Below, in pieces: positions 16,232 through 25,116 of a stretch of 64,000 nucleotides of DNA (positions within the stretch are counted from its first letter, which is position 1; every line of letters begins with the position of its first letter). The position numbers were made by a program, and so were the translations under genes. Below the pieces are notes generated by a model that did no database searches, was not told the DNA's origin, and was given only the letters and a program-made list of their open reading frames with translations. This DNA is from Pontixanthobacter aquaemixtae (GTDB lineage: Bacteria > Pseudomonadota > Alphaproteobacteria > Sphingomonadales > Sphingomonadaceae), in NCBI RefSeq assembly GCF_009827395.1, contig NZ_WTYX01000001.1, positions 62,001 to 126,000 on the forward strand, read 5' to 3'.

Positions 16232-16999
16232 GTGCCAAACACGATAAAGGCGATTATCGGATCGGCCATCTTGGCGGTCTTTCTCTCAGTTGCGTTCGAC
16301 ATTCCGGAAGCAAGGGCAGCCGGGAAGCCGATGAACCTCACCGCATATTGCAATGCCAAACACAACCCCAGCGGGCGCGGGCTGTCATGGCGCGCGAAAT
16401 ACTATCAGGGTGCCGCGCAGTGGTGGTGCGAACAGGCGACAGAAACTGGGCCGGTATCGCGTGGCGGCGGTCGCAAGCGGATTGATCCGGCACAAGCATG
16501 CCTTTTGATGCACGACACACTGAAGATCCACACCCATCGCGGACTGGACTATGCAGTCGAATCCAACATGCACTGCGGCGTGCATAGCGGCCTGATGCCA
16601 TCTGAAGCGGATATGCAGCCCGCGTCGCTAACTCTCTGCAACAATACCAGCGCCCCGAAACTGTCGGTTGGCTATGCCTATTGGGACCGGCGCGGCCGTT
16701 ATACTCCCAATTGGCGGTCAAAAGGACATTGGATCTTGGCACGCGGCGAATGTGAAACGTTCGCTCTGCCAACCAGCTACGATCATTACGGATATCGCGG
16801 CGAGCTGTATGTGTTTGGCGGTCATCGCGGTGCGCTCATCCCCGGTCGAGGCAAACAAATTTGCGTGTGGGGATTTGGGAACTACGAGCAGCCTTTAGCC
16901 GACGATAGCAGTGCTTGCACAAAGAATGGCTACAGGATGATGCCAACGACCCGCGTTGAAGCTTTTGCAGGAGAAGTTCGCCATGCTTTCTCCGACTGA
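16232..16999 (+). CDS. Secreted protein with DUF1036-like domain
   Basis: 255 aa from GTG 16232, which has GGGAG six bases upstream. A hydrophobic N-terminal signal (IIGSAILAVFLSVAF) ends near PEARAAG. The first half carries cysteines and tryptophans (YCNAKHNPSGRGLSWRAKYY, QWWCEQA, RIDPAQACLLMHD), a pattern seen in small secreted disulphide domains. The second half resembles DUF1036: LTLCNNTSAPKLSVGYAYW, then SKGHWILARGECETFALP and a tyrosine-rich strand GYRGELYVFGG. It follows the MACPF gene by 50 bp and its end overlaps the start of the next gene by 17 bp, so the three are one unit. Likely disulphide-stabilised in the periplasm or outside the cell; role unknown. Confidence 0.65.
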   Translation: MPNTIKAIIGSAILAVFLSVAFDIPEARAAGKPMNLTAYCNAKHNPSGRGLSWRAKYYQGAAQWWCEQATETGPVSRGGGRKRIDPAQACLLMHDTLKIHTHRGLDYAVESNMHCGVHSGLMPSEADMQPASLTLCNNTSAPKLSVGYAYWDRRGRYTPNWRSKGHWILARGECETFALPTSYDHYGYRGELYVFGGHRGALIPGRGKQICVWGFGNYEQPLADDSSACTKNGYRMMPTTRVEAFAGEVRHAFSD

Positions 17000-18056
17000 C
17001 CGGAGGCCGGTAAAAATGGCCTCGTTCGGCCTACTTCTCGCTTTTGCTACTACGGCATCGGCATCAGTGTCGCCTCCAGTACTAAACAGGATCGACGTTC
17101 CGATTGATGTGATTGAATCTATCCGCACCTACACGATTAAACCACACGATGGCCGTGAACCCAGCGACGAATATAAACGCGAAATGGAAAGTGTCGCGGT
17201 CGATTGGTTGACTGATCTGGGATCTGATCCCTGGCGAGTGACATTTCTCGGCTTGGAGTCGGAGTTCAGCGACAGTCCCTATGCGCCATTGCCTCAATAC
17301 CTCCGAGTGTATGGCGGCGGATTTGAACTGACCGTTGGCTTCGACGACGAAATCAATTCGTACATGTCCGCAGATGAGATACAGAACCGGATAAGTTTCG
17401 TCGGCTCAAGCGGTTTTCCGATCCTGGAACTGAACAGCGAAGACTGGAGGTTCGAGGCGAGCGTGCCGAGTACGCATATCGAAAAGGGCATCCGCGTTAC
17501 GAAGTTCGGCGATGGTTCAATGACCCTAACTATCGATACCGGGTTTTTTGCGGTGTATGGTACTGACCGCAGGGTGGTACCGGGCGTGCCGGAGTTCATC
17601 ATGCCCGAATTCGCTTACTTTCAGCATCGTCAGGCGTTCACCGGCGAAATCACGCTCGAAATGTCGATTGATGCTTTCAAAAAAGCCGAGACGGCGCAGG
17701 AACATCCGACTTGGCGAGAGATTCAGCATGAGGCGTGGAGGCGGGCAAATGCGCCTTCGATTTTCGAGCTGATGTCAATTTATGCTGGTGATCATCTAGC
17801 CTCGGCGGAGGGCCAACCCGCAGTCACCTTTCGCGCGCACCGTACCAGAAATGTGGCAGAAGAGTTCAGTGGTGAGCATATGGTTTCTGCGACAATTACC
17901 GTTTTTGACTTGCCGAATGACTCAATCAAGGGGCAACGTTGGACAGGCCTTGTCCGGTTTAATGATGATCAATGGTATCTTGAGCGCCTTTACCTTTCGC
18001 AGAAGTGTCGGCGCGGGCCAGACGAAGATCGGTGGACTAGCTCACCATGCGAATGA
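16983..18056 (+). CDS. Exported protein of unknown function, 357 aa
   Basis: 357 aa. ATG 16983 is chosen for AGGAGA (16969-16974) upstream; it begins inside the preceding gene. A signal peptide (MASFGLLLAFATTASAS) follows a short basic start. The mature protein is acidic, with many aromatic residues, no repeats and no membrane segment. Two cysteines near the C-terminus (KCRRGPDEDRWTSSPCE) could form a disulphide. I do not recognise a family; the last third (TITVFDLPNDSIKGQRWTGLVRFNDDQWYLERLYL) resembles a small alpha/beta 'NTF2-like' strand pattern only loosely. Third gene of the MACPF unit, so probably functionally tied to it. Unlike its two neighbours it has no recognisable domain. Confidence 0.55.
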   Translation: MLSPTDRRPVKMASFGLLLAFATTASASVSPPVLNRIDVPIDVIESIRTYTIKPHDGREPSDEYKREMESVAVDWLTDLGSDPWRVTFLGLESEFSDSPYAPLPQYLRVYGGGFELTVGFDDEINSYMSADEIQNRISFVGSSGFPILELNSEDWRFEASVPSTHIEKGIRVTKFGDGSMTLTIDTGFFAVYGTDRRVVPGVPEFIMPEFAYFQHRQAFTGEITLEMSIDAFKKAETAQEHPTWREIQHEAWRRANAPSIFELMSIYAGDHLASAEGQPAVTFRAHRTRNVAEEFSGEHMVSATITVFDLPNDSIKGQRWTGLVRFNDDQWYLERLYLSQKCRRGPDEDRWTSSPCE

Positions 18057-18203
18057 TCTGGCAAAGCCAGCCCGGAATGCACCTCCAAATTGGCTGCCTC
18101 GAAGATCACACCAAGGCAGTATTGGCGTGAAGGCAGCACGAAGACTTCTTGATCGCGTCAACCCTATAGCAGACAGTCTCCTCTCGACCCGTTGACGGGT
18201 TAA

Positions 18204-18231
18204 GTGGTGACTGCGCCATTCACCACCTTTT
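18204..18231. terminator. Candidate bidirectional terminator after the MACPF unit
   Basis: GTGGTG (18204-18209) and CACCAC (18221-18226) form a stem with an 11-base loop followed by CTTTTC on the plus strand. It lies between the last gene of the MACPF unit and the convergent yhhQ gene. A second small hairpin (ACCCG-TTGA-CGGGT) is at 18187-18200. The rest of 18057-18260 shows nothing else. Confidence 0.4.
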
Positions 18232-18260
18232 CAACGACATGTTCAGAACCGCGAGAGCAG

Positions 18261-18944
18261 CTAAGCCTGTTCGCGATCGAGCCATTTGGCGAACTGGACG
18301 AAGCCGGTGATCAGGAATGGTACCAGCACAAATGACAGCACCACTTTGGCGAGCATCTGTCCGATCAGAAGGTCTCTGATTTCAAACTCGCCATAGAATG
18401 CCAGTGTAATGAAGATCACCGAATCGATCGCCTGGCTCAGCGCAGAGGCGATTGCGCCGCGCACCATCAGGCTGATCGTTCCGCCTTCACCGTCTCCGCG
18501 CAGTTTGGAAAATATCCAGACATTGAGCAGGAGCGAAACGAGATAGGCCGCGGGGCCGGCCAGCCACACACGCCACAATTGCGCGTGGACTTTTTGAAAT
18601 GCAGCGAGATCGTCAGGGCGGAACTGCACCATTTCCGGCGAAGCGGGCAGCGAGAGGACCAGCGTCATCAAAAGCGACGAAACGCCCAGTGGGATAAACC
18701 CCCACCAGACAATTCTGTTGGCCAGTTTCTGCCCGTAAAGCTGCGCAACCGTGCTCGAAATCACCACCAGGATCAGGAACGCGAATATGCCTGCTTCTAC
18801 CGCCAGATTGCTCGGCCATAGTTGCACCTGCTTATAGGCGAGCACCCCCGCAACAACGGTCGAACCGCCATAGAGCAGCAGCATAAAGAGCAAAGCACGG
18901 GTGATTGGGGCGCTGCCATTTGGCGCGGATTGCGAGTCTGTCAT
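18261..18944 (-). CDS. yhhQ: Queuosine-precursor transporter, YhhQ/VUT family
   Basis: 227 aa with about six membrane helices. Diagnostic stretches are FLILVVISSTVAQLYGQKLANRIVWWG, ASALSQAIDSVIFITLAFYG and LIGQMLAKVVLSFVLVPFLI; the Q-x-x-D-S in helix 5 and the helix-end pattern are typical of the VUT/YhhQ family, which imports queuine precursors such as preQ0/preQ1 for tRNA modification. It is slightly unusual in lacking the early SN...K pattern in one block, so substrate is inferred from family. Divergent from the nucleoside transporter gene, 148 bp apart. First clearly core-type gene after the accessory region. Confidence 0.85.
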   Translation of the reverse strand: MTDSQSAPNGSAPITRALLFMLLLYGGSTVVAGVLAYKQVQLWPSNLAVEAGIFAFLILVVISSTVAQLYGQKLANRIVWWGFIPLGVSSLLMTLVLSLPASPEMVQFRPDDLAAFQKVHAQLWRVWLAGPAAYLVSLLLNVWIFSKLRGDGEGGTISLMVRGAIASALSQAIDSVIFITLAFYGEFEIRDLLIGQMLAKVVLSFVLVPFLITGFVQFAKWLDREQA

Positions 18945-19092
18945 GGGCAGTGACTATTGTCTCCGCGCGCAAAAGAAAAGCCGGTGACGACAAGGGCTGT
19001 GGGTAGCGGGTTTGACTGGCGAGCCGCAAAAGGCGAAGGCTTTCGCCGAAGAATCGGGCGAGGGGCCCTGATTGAGATTCGCGAAAGAAACT

Positions 19093-20439
19093 ATGCATCC
19101 GATCCTGACCAGCCTGCTCGGCATCCTCGCTATACTTGCCATCGCGTTCCTGCTTTCGACCGGCAAGAAACGGATCAAATTGCGCGTTGTCGGTGCGGCC
19201 TTTGCCTTGCAAGCGCTGATGGCATTGTTGGTGCTGCGAACCCCGTGGGGCGTGCAGGCGATCCAGTTCCTGTCGAACGGGGTGATCGCGCTGCTCGACT
19301 ATTCCAAAGTCGGGATCGAGGCGGTGTTCGGCAGTATGGATGCCAACCCCTTCACCAATACGTTCGTGATCGCGGCGCTGCCGGTGATCGTGTTTTTCGC
19401 GGCGATTGTTTCAATCCTCTATCACTGGGGAATTATGCAGCGGCTGGTCCGCTGGGTCGGCGGCGCGATTGGCTGGATCACCGGGATCAGCAAAGTCGAA
19501 GCGCTGGGTAGCGCAGCCAACATCTTTGTCGGCCAGTCGGAAAGCCCGCTGGTTGTCCGGCCCTATCTCGCTGCGTTGTCGCCAAGCCGGCTGTTCACGC
19601 TGATGACTGTCGGTATGGCGGGCGTCGCGGGGACGATCCTTGCGGCCTATGCCAGTTTTATCGGCTCTGAAGCGGTGCCATTCCTGCTTGCGGCGGCTTT
19701 CATGTCCGCGCCGGGAGGCATTCTGATGGCCAAGATCATCATGCCCGATGATGAAAGCGATCTGGCCAAAGATGCGGCGGAACTGGCCGGAACCGAACCC
19801 GACACGATTGAACTGCCCAATGCGCGGATCAGCGCCGAAGGGCCCGGCGCGCTGGTCGAAGGCGGAAAACCGCATGAGGTCGAAGTCGCCGAGACTTTCG
19901 AGGAGGGGCACCGCCCCGCCAATGTTATCGAGGCCGCTGCGCAAGGTACGCAAACCGGAGTGAAGCTGGCGGTTGCGGTTGGTGCGATGGTGATGGTGTT
20001 TGTCGCGCTGGTTGCACTGGCAAACGGCATACTCGGCGGTGTTGGCGGGTGGTTTGGCTATAGCGATATCAGCTTCCAGCAATTGATCGGCTATGTCTTT
20101 GCGCCGGTCATGTATCTGATCGGTATTGCCGATTGGGAACAAGCACGGATCGCGGGCGGATTGTTCGGCACCAAGATTGTGCTCAACGAATTCGTCGCCT
20201 TTATCGAACTGGGCGCAATGACTGCTGGTGAGCTGACCGAACGCAGCCGCGCGATCATTACCTTTGCCCTGTGCGGCTTTGCCAATTTCAGCTCGATTGC
20301 CATCCAGATGGCGGTGACCGGCGGGCTCGCGCCCAATCAGCGGCCGGTGATTGCCAAACTGGGGCTGCGTGCGCTGGCCGCCGGTTCGCTTGCCAATTTG
20401 ATGAGCGCGGCACTGGCAGGATTGTTCCTGCCGCTGTAA
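19093..20439 (+). CDS. nupC: CNT-family nucleoside transporter (NupC-like)
   Basis: 448 aa, a concentrative nucleoside transporter. Conserved features: LGSAANIFVGQSESPLVVRPYL (the family's G-Q-x-E-x-P substrate loop), FLLAAAFMSAPGGILMAKI, GTKIVLNEFVAF and ALCGFANFSSIAIQM. About 9-10 helices, with an insertion of some 75 charged residues between helix regions (MPDDESDLAKDAAEL to RPANVIEAA), usual for CNT proteins. ATG 19093 is preferred over a TTG at 19072. It probably imports nucleosides with a cation gradient. The oxygenase gene follows after 9 bp and is likely co-transcribed. Confidence 0.92.
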   Translation: MHPILTSLLGILAILAIAFLLSTGKKRIKLRVVGAAFALQALMALLVLRTPWGVQAIQFLSNGVIALLDYSKVGIEAVFGSMDANPFTNTFVIAALPVIVFFAAIVSILYHWGIMQRLVRWVGGAIGWITGISKVEALGSAANIFVGQSESPLVVRPYLAALSPSRLFTLMTVGMAGVAGTILAAYASFIGSEAVPFLLAAAFMSAPGGILMAKIIMPDDESDLAKDAAELAGTEPDTIELPNARISAEGPGALVEGGKPHEVEVAETFEEGHRPANVIEAAAQGTQTGVKLAVAVGAMVMVFVALVALANGILGGVGGWFGYSDISFQQLIGYVFAPVMYLIGIADWEQARIAGGLFGTKIVLNEFVAFIELGAMTAGELTERSRAIITFALCGFANFSSIAIQMAVTGGLAPNQRPVIAKLGLRALAAGSLANLMSAALAGLFLPL

Positions 20440-20448
20440 GATAGCGCC

Positions 20449-21366
20449 ATGACCGATATCGCATCCGTTTCGATTGCGCGCCCGCTGTCCGAAGTGGCGG
20501 AGGAGCTGCGTTCAAGTTTTGCAGAATTTGGCTTCGCGGTAATTCGCGACCACGGCATTCCCGCCGATCTGATCGCTCGGGCAGAGGAAATGTCCAAGAG
20601 CTTCTTCGCGCTGCCCGAGGATGTGAAGCGCCAGTATATTCTGAAAGATGGCGGCGGCGCGCGCGGCTACACGCCGTTCGGCACAGAAAAAGCCAAAGAC
20701 GCCAAAGTCCACGATCTCAAGGAATTCTGGCATGTCGGGCGCGAACTGCCAGAGGGGCACGAACTGTCCGAATTCATGGCGCCCAATATCTGGCCTAAAG
20801 AAGTGGATGGTTTCCGCGAAACTTGCGAAGCGCTGTACACCGCTTTCGAAGAAGCAGGGGACCGGGTCCTTCGCGCGATTGCATTGGGTCTTGGCCTCGA
20901 AGAGGACTTTTTCGTTGCCACGGTAAAGGATGGCAATTCGGTAATGCGCTTGCTGCGCTATCCGCCGCTCGAAGGCGCAGAGGCAGAAGGCGCGATCCGC
21001 GCTGCGGCGCATGGTGATATCAACACAATCACTCTTCTGCTTGGCGCTGAAGAGGCGGGCCTTGAATTGCTCAAGGCTGATGGGGAATGGCTTGCAATCG
21101 ATCCGCCGGAAGGTGCGCTGGTGGTCAATATTGGCGATATGCTGGACCGGCTGACCAATGGCCGGCTGGTTTCGACCACGCACCGGGTGGTCAATCCCAA
21201 AGGCGAAGCGGCCTATCGTGCGCGCTATTCGATGCCGTTCTTCCTGCACTTCCGGCCCGACTATGTGATTGAGACCTTGCCCTCATGCATAGACGACAAC
21301 GCGCCGGAACCGATTTCGAGCCACGCGTTCCTTTTGCAGCGACTCAAAGAGATCGGCCTCACCTGA
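20449..21366 (+). CDS. 2-oxoglutarate/Fe(II)-dependent oxygenase, isopenicillin N synthase family
   Basis: 305 aa double-stranded beta-helix enzyme. N-terminal region resembles the DIOX_N domain (SSFAEFGFAVIRDHGIP, MSKSFFALPEDVKRQY). Iron ligands are H188-G-D190 (AAHGDINTITLL) and H245 (STTHRVVNP), with the 2-oxoglutarate arginine at R259 (RARYSMPFF). Bacterial members include enzymes of unknown substrate and some that act on small metabolites. Being coupled to a nucleoside transporter suggests a nucleoside or base as substrate, but this is inference from position. ATG 20449 sits 9 bases after nupC. Confidence 0.88.
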   Translation: MTDIASVSIARPLSEVAEELRSSFAEFGFAVIRDHGIPADLIARAEEMSKSFFALPEDVKRQYILKDGGGARGYTPFGTEKAKDAKVHDLKEFWHVGRELPEGHELSEFMAPNIWPKEVDGFRETCEALYTAFEEAGDRVLRAIALGLGLEEDFFVATVKDGNSVMRLLRYPPLEGAEAEGAIRAAAHGDINTITLLLGAEEAGLELLKADGEWLAIDPPEGALVVNIGDMLDRLTNGRLVSTTHRVVNPKGEAAYRARYSMPFFLHFRPDYVIETLPSCIDDNAPEPISSHAFLLQRLKEIGLT

Positions 21367-21417
21367 TTCGGTCTGGAATGACCACCTGTTACAAACAGAG
21401 TCAGATTACCTGACGTG

Positions 21418-21435
21418 TGTTGCAATGCAGCAACA
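21418..21435. repeat. Inverted repeat TGTTGC-N6-GCAACA
   Basis: Perfect 6-bp arms (21418-21423 and 21430-21435) around AATGCA, between the oxygenase gene and the PHO-box-like repeats. It lacks a T-run, so it could be a regulator site or weak terminator for the upstream unit. Confidence 0.4.
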
Positions 21436-21502
21436 TCTCAAAATCTATATATTTCAGTAATTTAGGTTGATCTAGTGGGCCTGTGCATAAGAATCTGTGC
21501 GT

Positions 21503-21541
21503 CCGTCATATTCCCGTCATAAAAAGTCTTTTGCCCGTCAT
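21503..21541 (+). promoter_or_regulatory. PHO-box-like direct repeats upstream of the Oar-like TonB receptor
   Basis: CCGTCAT occurs at 21503-21509, 21514-21520 and 21535-21541. The first two are spaced 11 bp start to start with a 4-bp A/T-containing spacer, the layout of the PhoB box (CTGTCAT-N4-CTGTCAT). The third copy is 21 bp further on, again near two helical turns. The site is about 95-130 bp upstream of the receptor ATG. Binding by PhoB is inferred from the pattern. Confidence 0.6.
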
Positions 21542-21635
21542 GTATCGCTCGTACCGGGCGCACAGTGAATTTAGTTGCTGAATTTTTACTGCCAATTTTC
21601 GTCACGTTCAGATCGTCAAATAGGGACCATCTTTC

Positions 21636-24600
21636 ATGAAACTCAAATATCTCTTGGCTGCCAGTGTTGTCAGCCTTTCCGCATCCGCAATGGTTGCTGC
21701 ACCGGCTTCGGCGCAGCAGATTACGTCGGGCATCGAAGGCGAAGTCACCGACGCTGAAGGCGCTGCAATTTCCGGCGCAACCATCGTCATTACCGATACG
21801 CGTACCGGTCAAACCCGCACGCTGACCACCGGAGCGGACGGTTCGTTCCGCGTCAGCTCTCTGGTTCCCGGCGGTCCATACACAGTCACCGCCACCGCGG
21901 CCGGTTTTGAAGGCCAGTCGGTTGAAGGACAGTTCATTACGGTTTCGGGCAACACCGACTTTACCTTTGAACTGGCAGCTTCTTCGGGCGGCGAAGACAA
22001 CTTCATCGTTGTTACCGGTGAGCGCGCCAATGTGCAGCAGCTCGCAGTTGGCCCGGGTTCGGCATTCAGCGCAGAAACGCTGGAAGCATTCCCAAGCCTC
22101 ACACGTGACGTTCGTGACGTTATCCGCCTCGACCCACGCGTCAGTCTGGAGCGTGACAACGAAGTGGACCGGATTTCCTGCCTCGGCGGTAATGACCGTT
22201 CGAACACTTTCACCGTTGACGGAATCGTGCAAGCCGACGTGTTCGGCCTGAACGGCACTCCTTTCGCAGCGCGCAACTCGCTGCCTCTGCCATTTGATGT
22301 TATTCGCGAAACTTCGGTCGAATTTGCGCCATTCGACGTTGAATATTCGGACTTCACCGGCTGCTTGGTCAACGTTGTTACCAAGTCGGGTGAGAACAAG
22401 TTCCACGGCAGCGCATTCTATACCTTCTTCAACGACAGCTTGCTTGCCGACACCATCATTGATGGTGACGGAGTGGAACAACCGCTTTCGTCGGGCAGTG
22501 AAAAACGTTGGGGTGCCACGCTTGGCGGGCCGATCATTCCTGATCGTCTGTTCTTCTATGCTGGCTATGAAGAAACCGACCTTGGCGATGCCAATGATAC
22601 CGGTCCTGCAGGTGGCGGCTTTGCCAATGAAGTCGACGCCATCACGCAAGCCGATTTTGACCGCTTCGCGCAAATCGCGAACAATGTTTACGGTCAGGAC
22701 GTGGGCGGTTACCCGCGCACTCTGGCTGAAACCAGCGTCCGTTACTTCGGCCGTCTTGACGCCTACATCACCGATGATCACCGTCTTGAAGCGACTTACC
22801 AGAAGCTGAAAGAAAGCAATGTCGAGCCTGACTTTGGTGGCGACAATCTCGGCGGTCTGAATTCCTTCGAAGAAGAAGGCACACAGTCCGATTATTACTC
22901 GGTTCGCCTCTATTCGGATTGGAGCGACAAGATTTCGACCGAGCTCCGTTTGAGCCGGGCAGAAGTATCAGACGTGCAGGGCCCATTCGGCTTCGGTGAA
23001 GCACAATCCGAAAACCCCACCGTTCGCCTCGTGGTTGGTACTCGCCAGCCGGGTGACGACGGAATCCTGGGCAATGGCGACGATGATTTCGGCGTGCTTA
23101 ACACCGGTCCTGGCATTTTCCGGTCGGCCAACGCTCTTGAAAGCACGGTCAATCAGGCAAAATTCCAGATGAACATCGATGCCGGTGACCACCAGGTCAA
23201 ACTCGGTGCGGAAATCAACGATCTGCAAGTGTACAACCTGTTCGCCATCAACGCGACCGGTTCGCTGTACTTCTCGAACCTCGATGATTTCGAAAACGGT
23301 ATCCTGTCTCAGGGCTTCGCGTTCTTCCCCGACAACCAGGAAATCGTCGAAGGCGATGCCTATGGTGCGGATATCAACGCAACCCCATCGGGCGACATCA
23401 ACGAAGCAGCGGCCACTTTCGGTCGTCAGATCTACTCGTTCTATGCCCAGGATGACTGGCAGGCGAGCGATCAGCTTTCGATCACCGCTGGCCTGCGTGT
23501 TCAGCTCTATGCCGGCGATGCTCCGCGCGCGAACCCTAACTTCTTCGCCCGCTATGGCTTCACCAACTCGAACTCGTTCGGTTCGCTCGATCCGGTATTG
23601 CTGCCGCGCCTCTCGGCGACTTACGAGCTCGATAATGACGGCTTGTTCAGCAACACACGTATCACCGGCGGCGTCGGGATCTTCTCGGGCGGTGATCCGG
23701 TTGTGTATTTCTCGAACGCGTTTTCGAACAACGGTTTCTCGTCAGCTCTGGGTACCTCGGTATTCTGTGCGACTACGCCAACCAATGTTCTGGACGCATC
23801 GGGCAACTTCACCGGGTTCCCACAATGTGTGCGCGACTCCGGCTCTGCAACCGCATCGGCCGGTCTCGCTGACACCCAGTCGACTGACCCGAACTTCAAA
23901 GTTCCGACGGTTACCCGCGCGAATATCGGGATCAGCACTGATTTCGGAACCGATACCGGTTTCTTCAGCGATTGGCGCCTGAACCTCGATTACATCTACA
24001 GCCGTTTCAACAACACGCTGAACTTCGTGGATCTCTCGCAGACTCCTGACGTTCGGCGTGCGGATGGCGGATATACGGTGGACGGTCGTCCGATTTACCG
24101 GGCCATCGATCCGAGCAACGCAGGTTGTAACGCAGTTCTGCAGGGCACCGGCGGCACACCGCCGACATACACCGGCGTAACTGCTGCTTGCTTTGCTACC
24201 GGCCGTGATGACGAAATCCAGCTGACCAATGGTCCAAGCTACGACAGTCACATTGCCTCGATCCTGCTTTCGAAGCGCTTTGACGGCATCTTCACCGACG
24301 GGGGAAGCACCAACTTCCGCATCGGCTATGCCTTCACGGATTCGAACAACAACCGCAATGTCGGATCTTCGACCGCAACCTCGTCATTCGACGTATCGGC
24401 TGCTTTCGACCGGCAGAACCCGGCTGTTTCGACTTCGAACTTTGAAACACGCCACAACATCACTGCGGCTCTGAGCTTCAAGGAAGAGTTCTTCAGTGAT
24501 TATGCAACGCGTCTCGGTATCTTCTTCCGTGCGCGTTCGGGCCGTCCATACAGCCTTACTTTCGATGGCGGTTCGGTGTTCAACGACAGCTCGTCTGGTA

Positions 24601-25055
24601 CAGACAACGCACTGGTTTACGTACCATCGGGTCCTGCTGATCCGAACGTATCGCCACTGTCTGATCCGGCTGCGGTCCAATCGCTGATCAACTATGTTGC
24701 GGCGTCGGGCTGTGAATATGAACCAGGTCAAAGCATCAAGCGTAACACCTGCCGCAATCCTTGGTCTTACGATCTCGACTTGCGCTTCAGTCAGGAACTG
24801 CCTTTCATTGGCCGCCTGACCGGTATCGTCGATGACAAGATCGAGCTGTTTGCCGATTTCGATAACTTCCTGAACTTTATCGACAGCAGCGCGAACCGCG
24901 TTAAGTTCCAACCCGAATTCACCGATGTGGTTGATGGCGGAGTGGATACGCAAGGGCGTTACATCATCAGCGGCTTCAACCCCGATGATGACCAGTTCGT
25001 TGCTATCTCCAGCTCGGCTTGGAAACTTCAGGTTGGTGTTCGTTACGAATTCTAA
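21636..25055 (+). CDS. Oar-like TonB-dependent outer-membrane receptor with carboxypeptidase-regulatory-like domain
   Basis: 1139 aa. Signal peptide MKLKYLLAASVVSLSASAMVAAPASA, then an Ig-like carboxypeptidase-regulatory domain (GIEGEVTDAEGAAISGATIVITDTRTG, DGSFRVSSLVPGGPYTVTATAAGF), a plug domain (VIRLDPRVSLERDNEVDRISCLGG, NTFTVDGIVQADVFGLNG) and a large beta barrel with a C-terminal WKLQVGVRYEF ending in Phe. This matches Oar-type receptors, a family often linked to outer-membrane adhesion, protein or phosphate-related uptake. ATG 21636 has AGGGA upstream. PHO-box-like repeats upstream suggest induction under phosphate limitation. Terminator at 25082. Substrate unknown. Confidence 0.92.
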   Translation: MKLKYLLAASVVSLSASAMVAAPASAQQITSGIEGEVTDAEGAAISGATIVITDTRTGQTRTLTTGADGSFRVSSLVPGGPYTVTATAAGFEGQSVEGQFITVSGNTDFTFELAASSGGEDNFIVVTGERANVQQLAVGPGSAFSAETLEAFPSLTRDVRDVIRLDPRVSLERDNEVDRISCLGGNDRSNTFTVDGIVQADVFGLNGTPFAARNSLPLPFDVIRETSVEFAPFDVEYSDFTGCLVNVVTKSGENKFHGSAFYTFFNDSLLADTIIDGDGVEQPLSSGSEKRWGATLGGPIIPDRLFFYAGYEETDLGDANDTGPAGGGFANEVDAITQADFDRFAQIANNVYGQDVGGYPRTLAETSVRYFGRLDAYITDDHRLEATYQKLKESNVEPDFGGDNLGGLNSFEEEGTQSDYYSVRLYSDWSDKISTELRLSRAEVSDVQGPFGFGEAQSENPTVRLVVGTRQPGDDGILGNGDDDFGVLNTGPGIFRSANALESTVNQAKFQMNIDAGDHQVKLGAEINDLQVYNLFAINATGSLYFSNLDDFENGILSQGFAFFPDNQEIVEGDAYGADINATPSGDINEAAATFGRQIYSFYAQDDWQASDQLSITAGLRVQLYAGDAPRANPNFFARYGFTNSNSFGSLDPVLLPRLSATYELDNDGLFSNTRITGGVGIFSGGDPVVYFSNAFSNNGFSSALGTSVFCATTPTNVLDASGNFTGFPQCVRDSGSATASAGLADTQSTDPNFKVPTVTRANIGISTDFGTDTGFFSDWRLNLDYIYSRFNNTLNFVDLSQTPDVRRADGGYTVDGRPIYRAIDPSNAGCNAVLQGTGGTPPTYTGVTAACFATGRDDEIQLTNGPSYDSHIASILLSKRFDGIFTDGGSTNFRIGYAFTDSNNNRNVGSSTATSSFDVSAAFDRQNPAVSTSNFETRHNITAALSFKEEFFSDYATRLGIFFRARSGRPYSLTFDGGSVFNDSSSGTDNALVYVPSGPADPNVSPLSDPAAVQSLINYVAASGCEYEPGQSIKRNTCRNPWSYDLDLRFSQELPFIGRLTGIVDDKIELFADFDNFLNFIDSSANRVKFQPEFTDVVDGGVDTQGRYIISGFNPDDDQFVAISSSAWKLQVGVRYEF

Positions 25056-25081
25056 TTCGTATCGGCATTGCTGAAAAGAAG

Positions 25082-25116
25082 CGGCGGCTCTCTTCGGAGG
25101 GCCGCCGTTTTCTTTT
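25082..25116 (+). terminator. Terminator after the Oar-like receptor
   Basis: CGGCGG(CTCTC)-TTCG-(GAGGG)CCGCCG, a hairpin with a stable TTCG tetraloop, arms 25082-25107, followed by TTTTCTTTT. Strong rho-independent terminator, 26 bases past the stop codon. Confidence 0.85.

Noticed and set aside
21462-22781. Minus-strand frame of 439 codons over the start of the Oar-like receptor
   Set aside because: It is Cys/Arg/Val-rich antisense sequence crossing the receptor's signal peptide and PHO-box region; no family resemblance.
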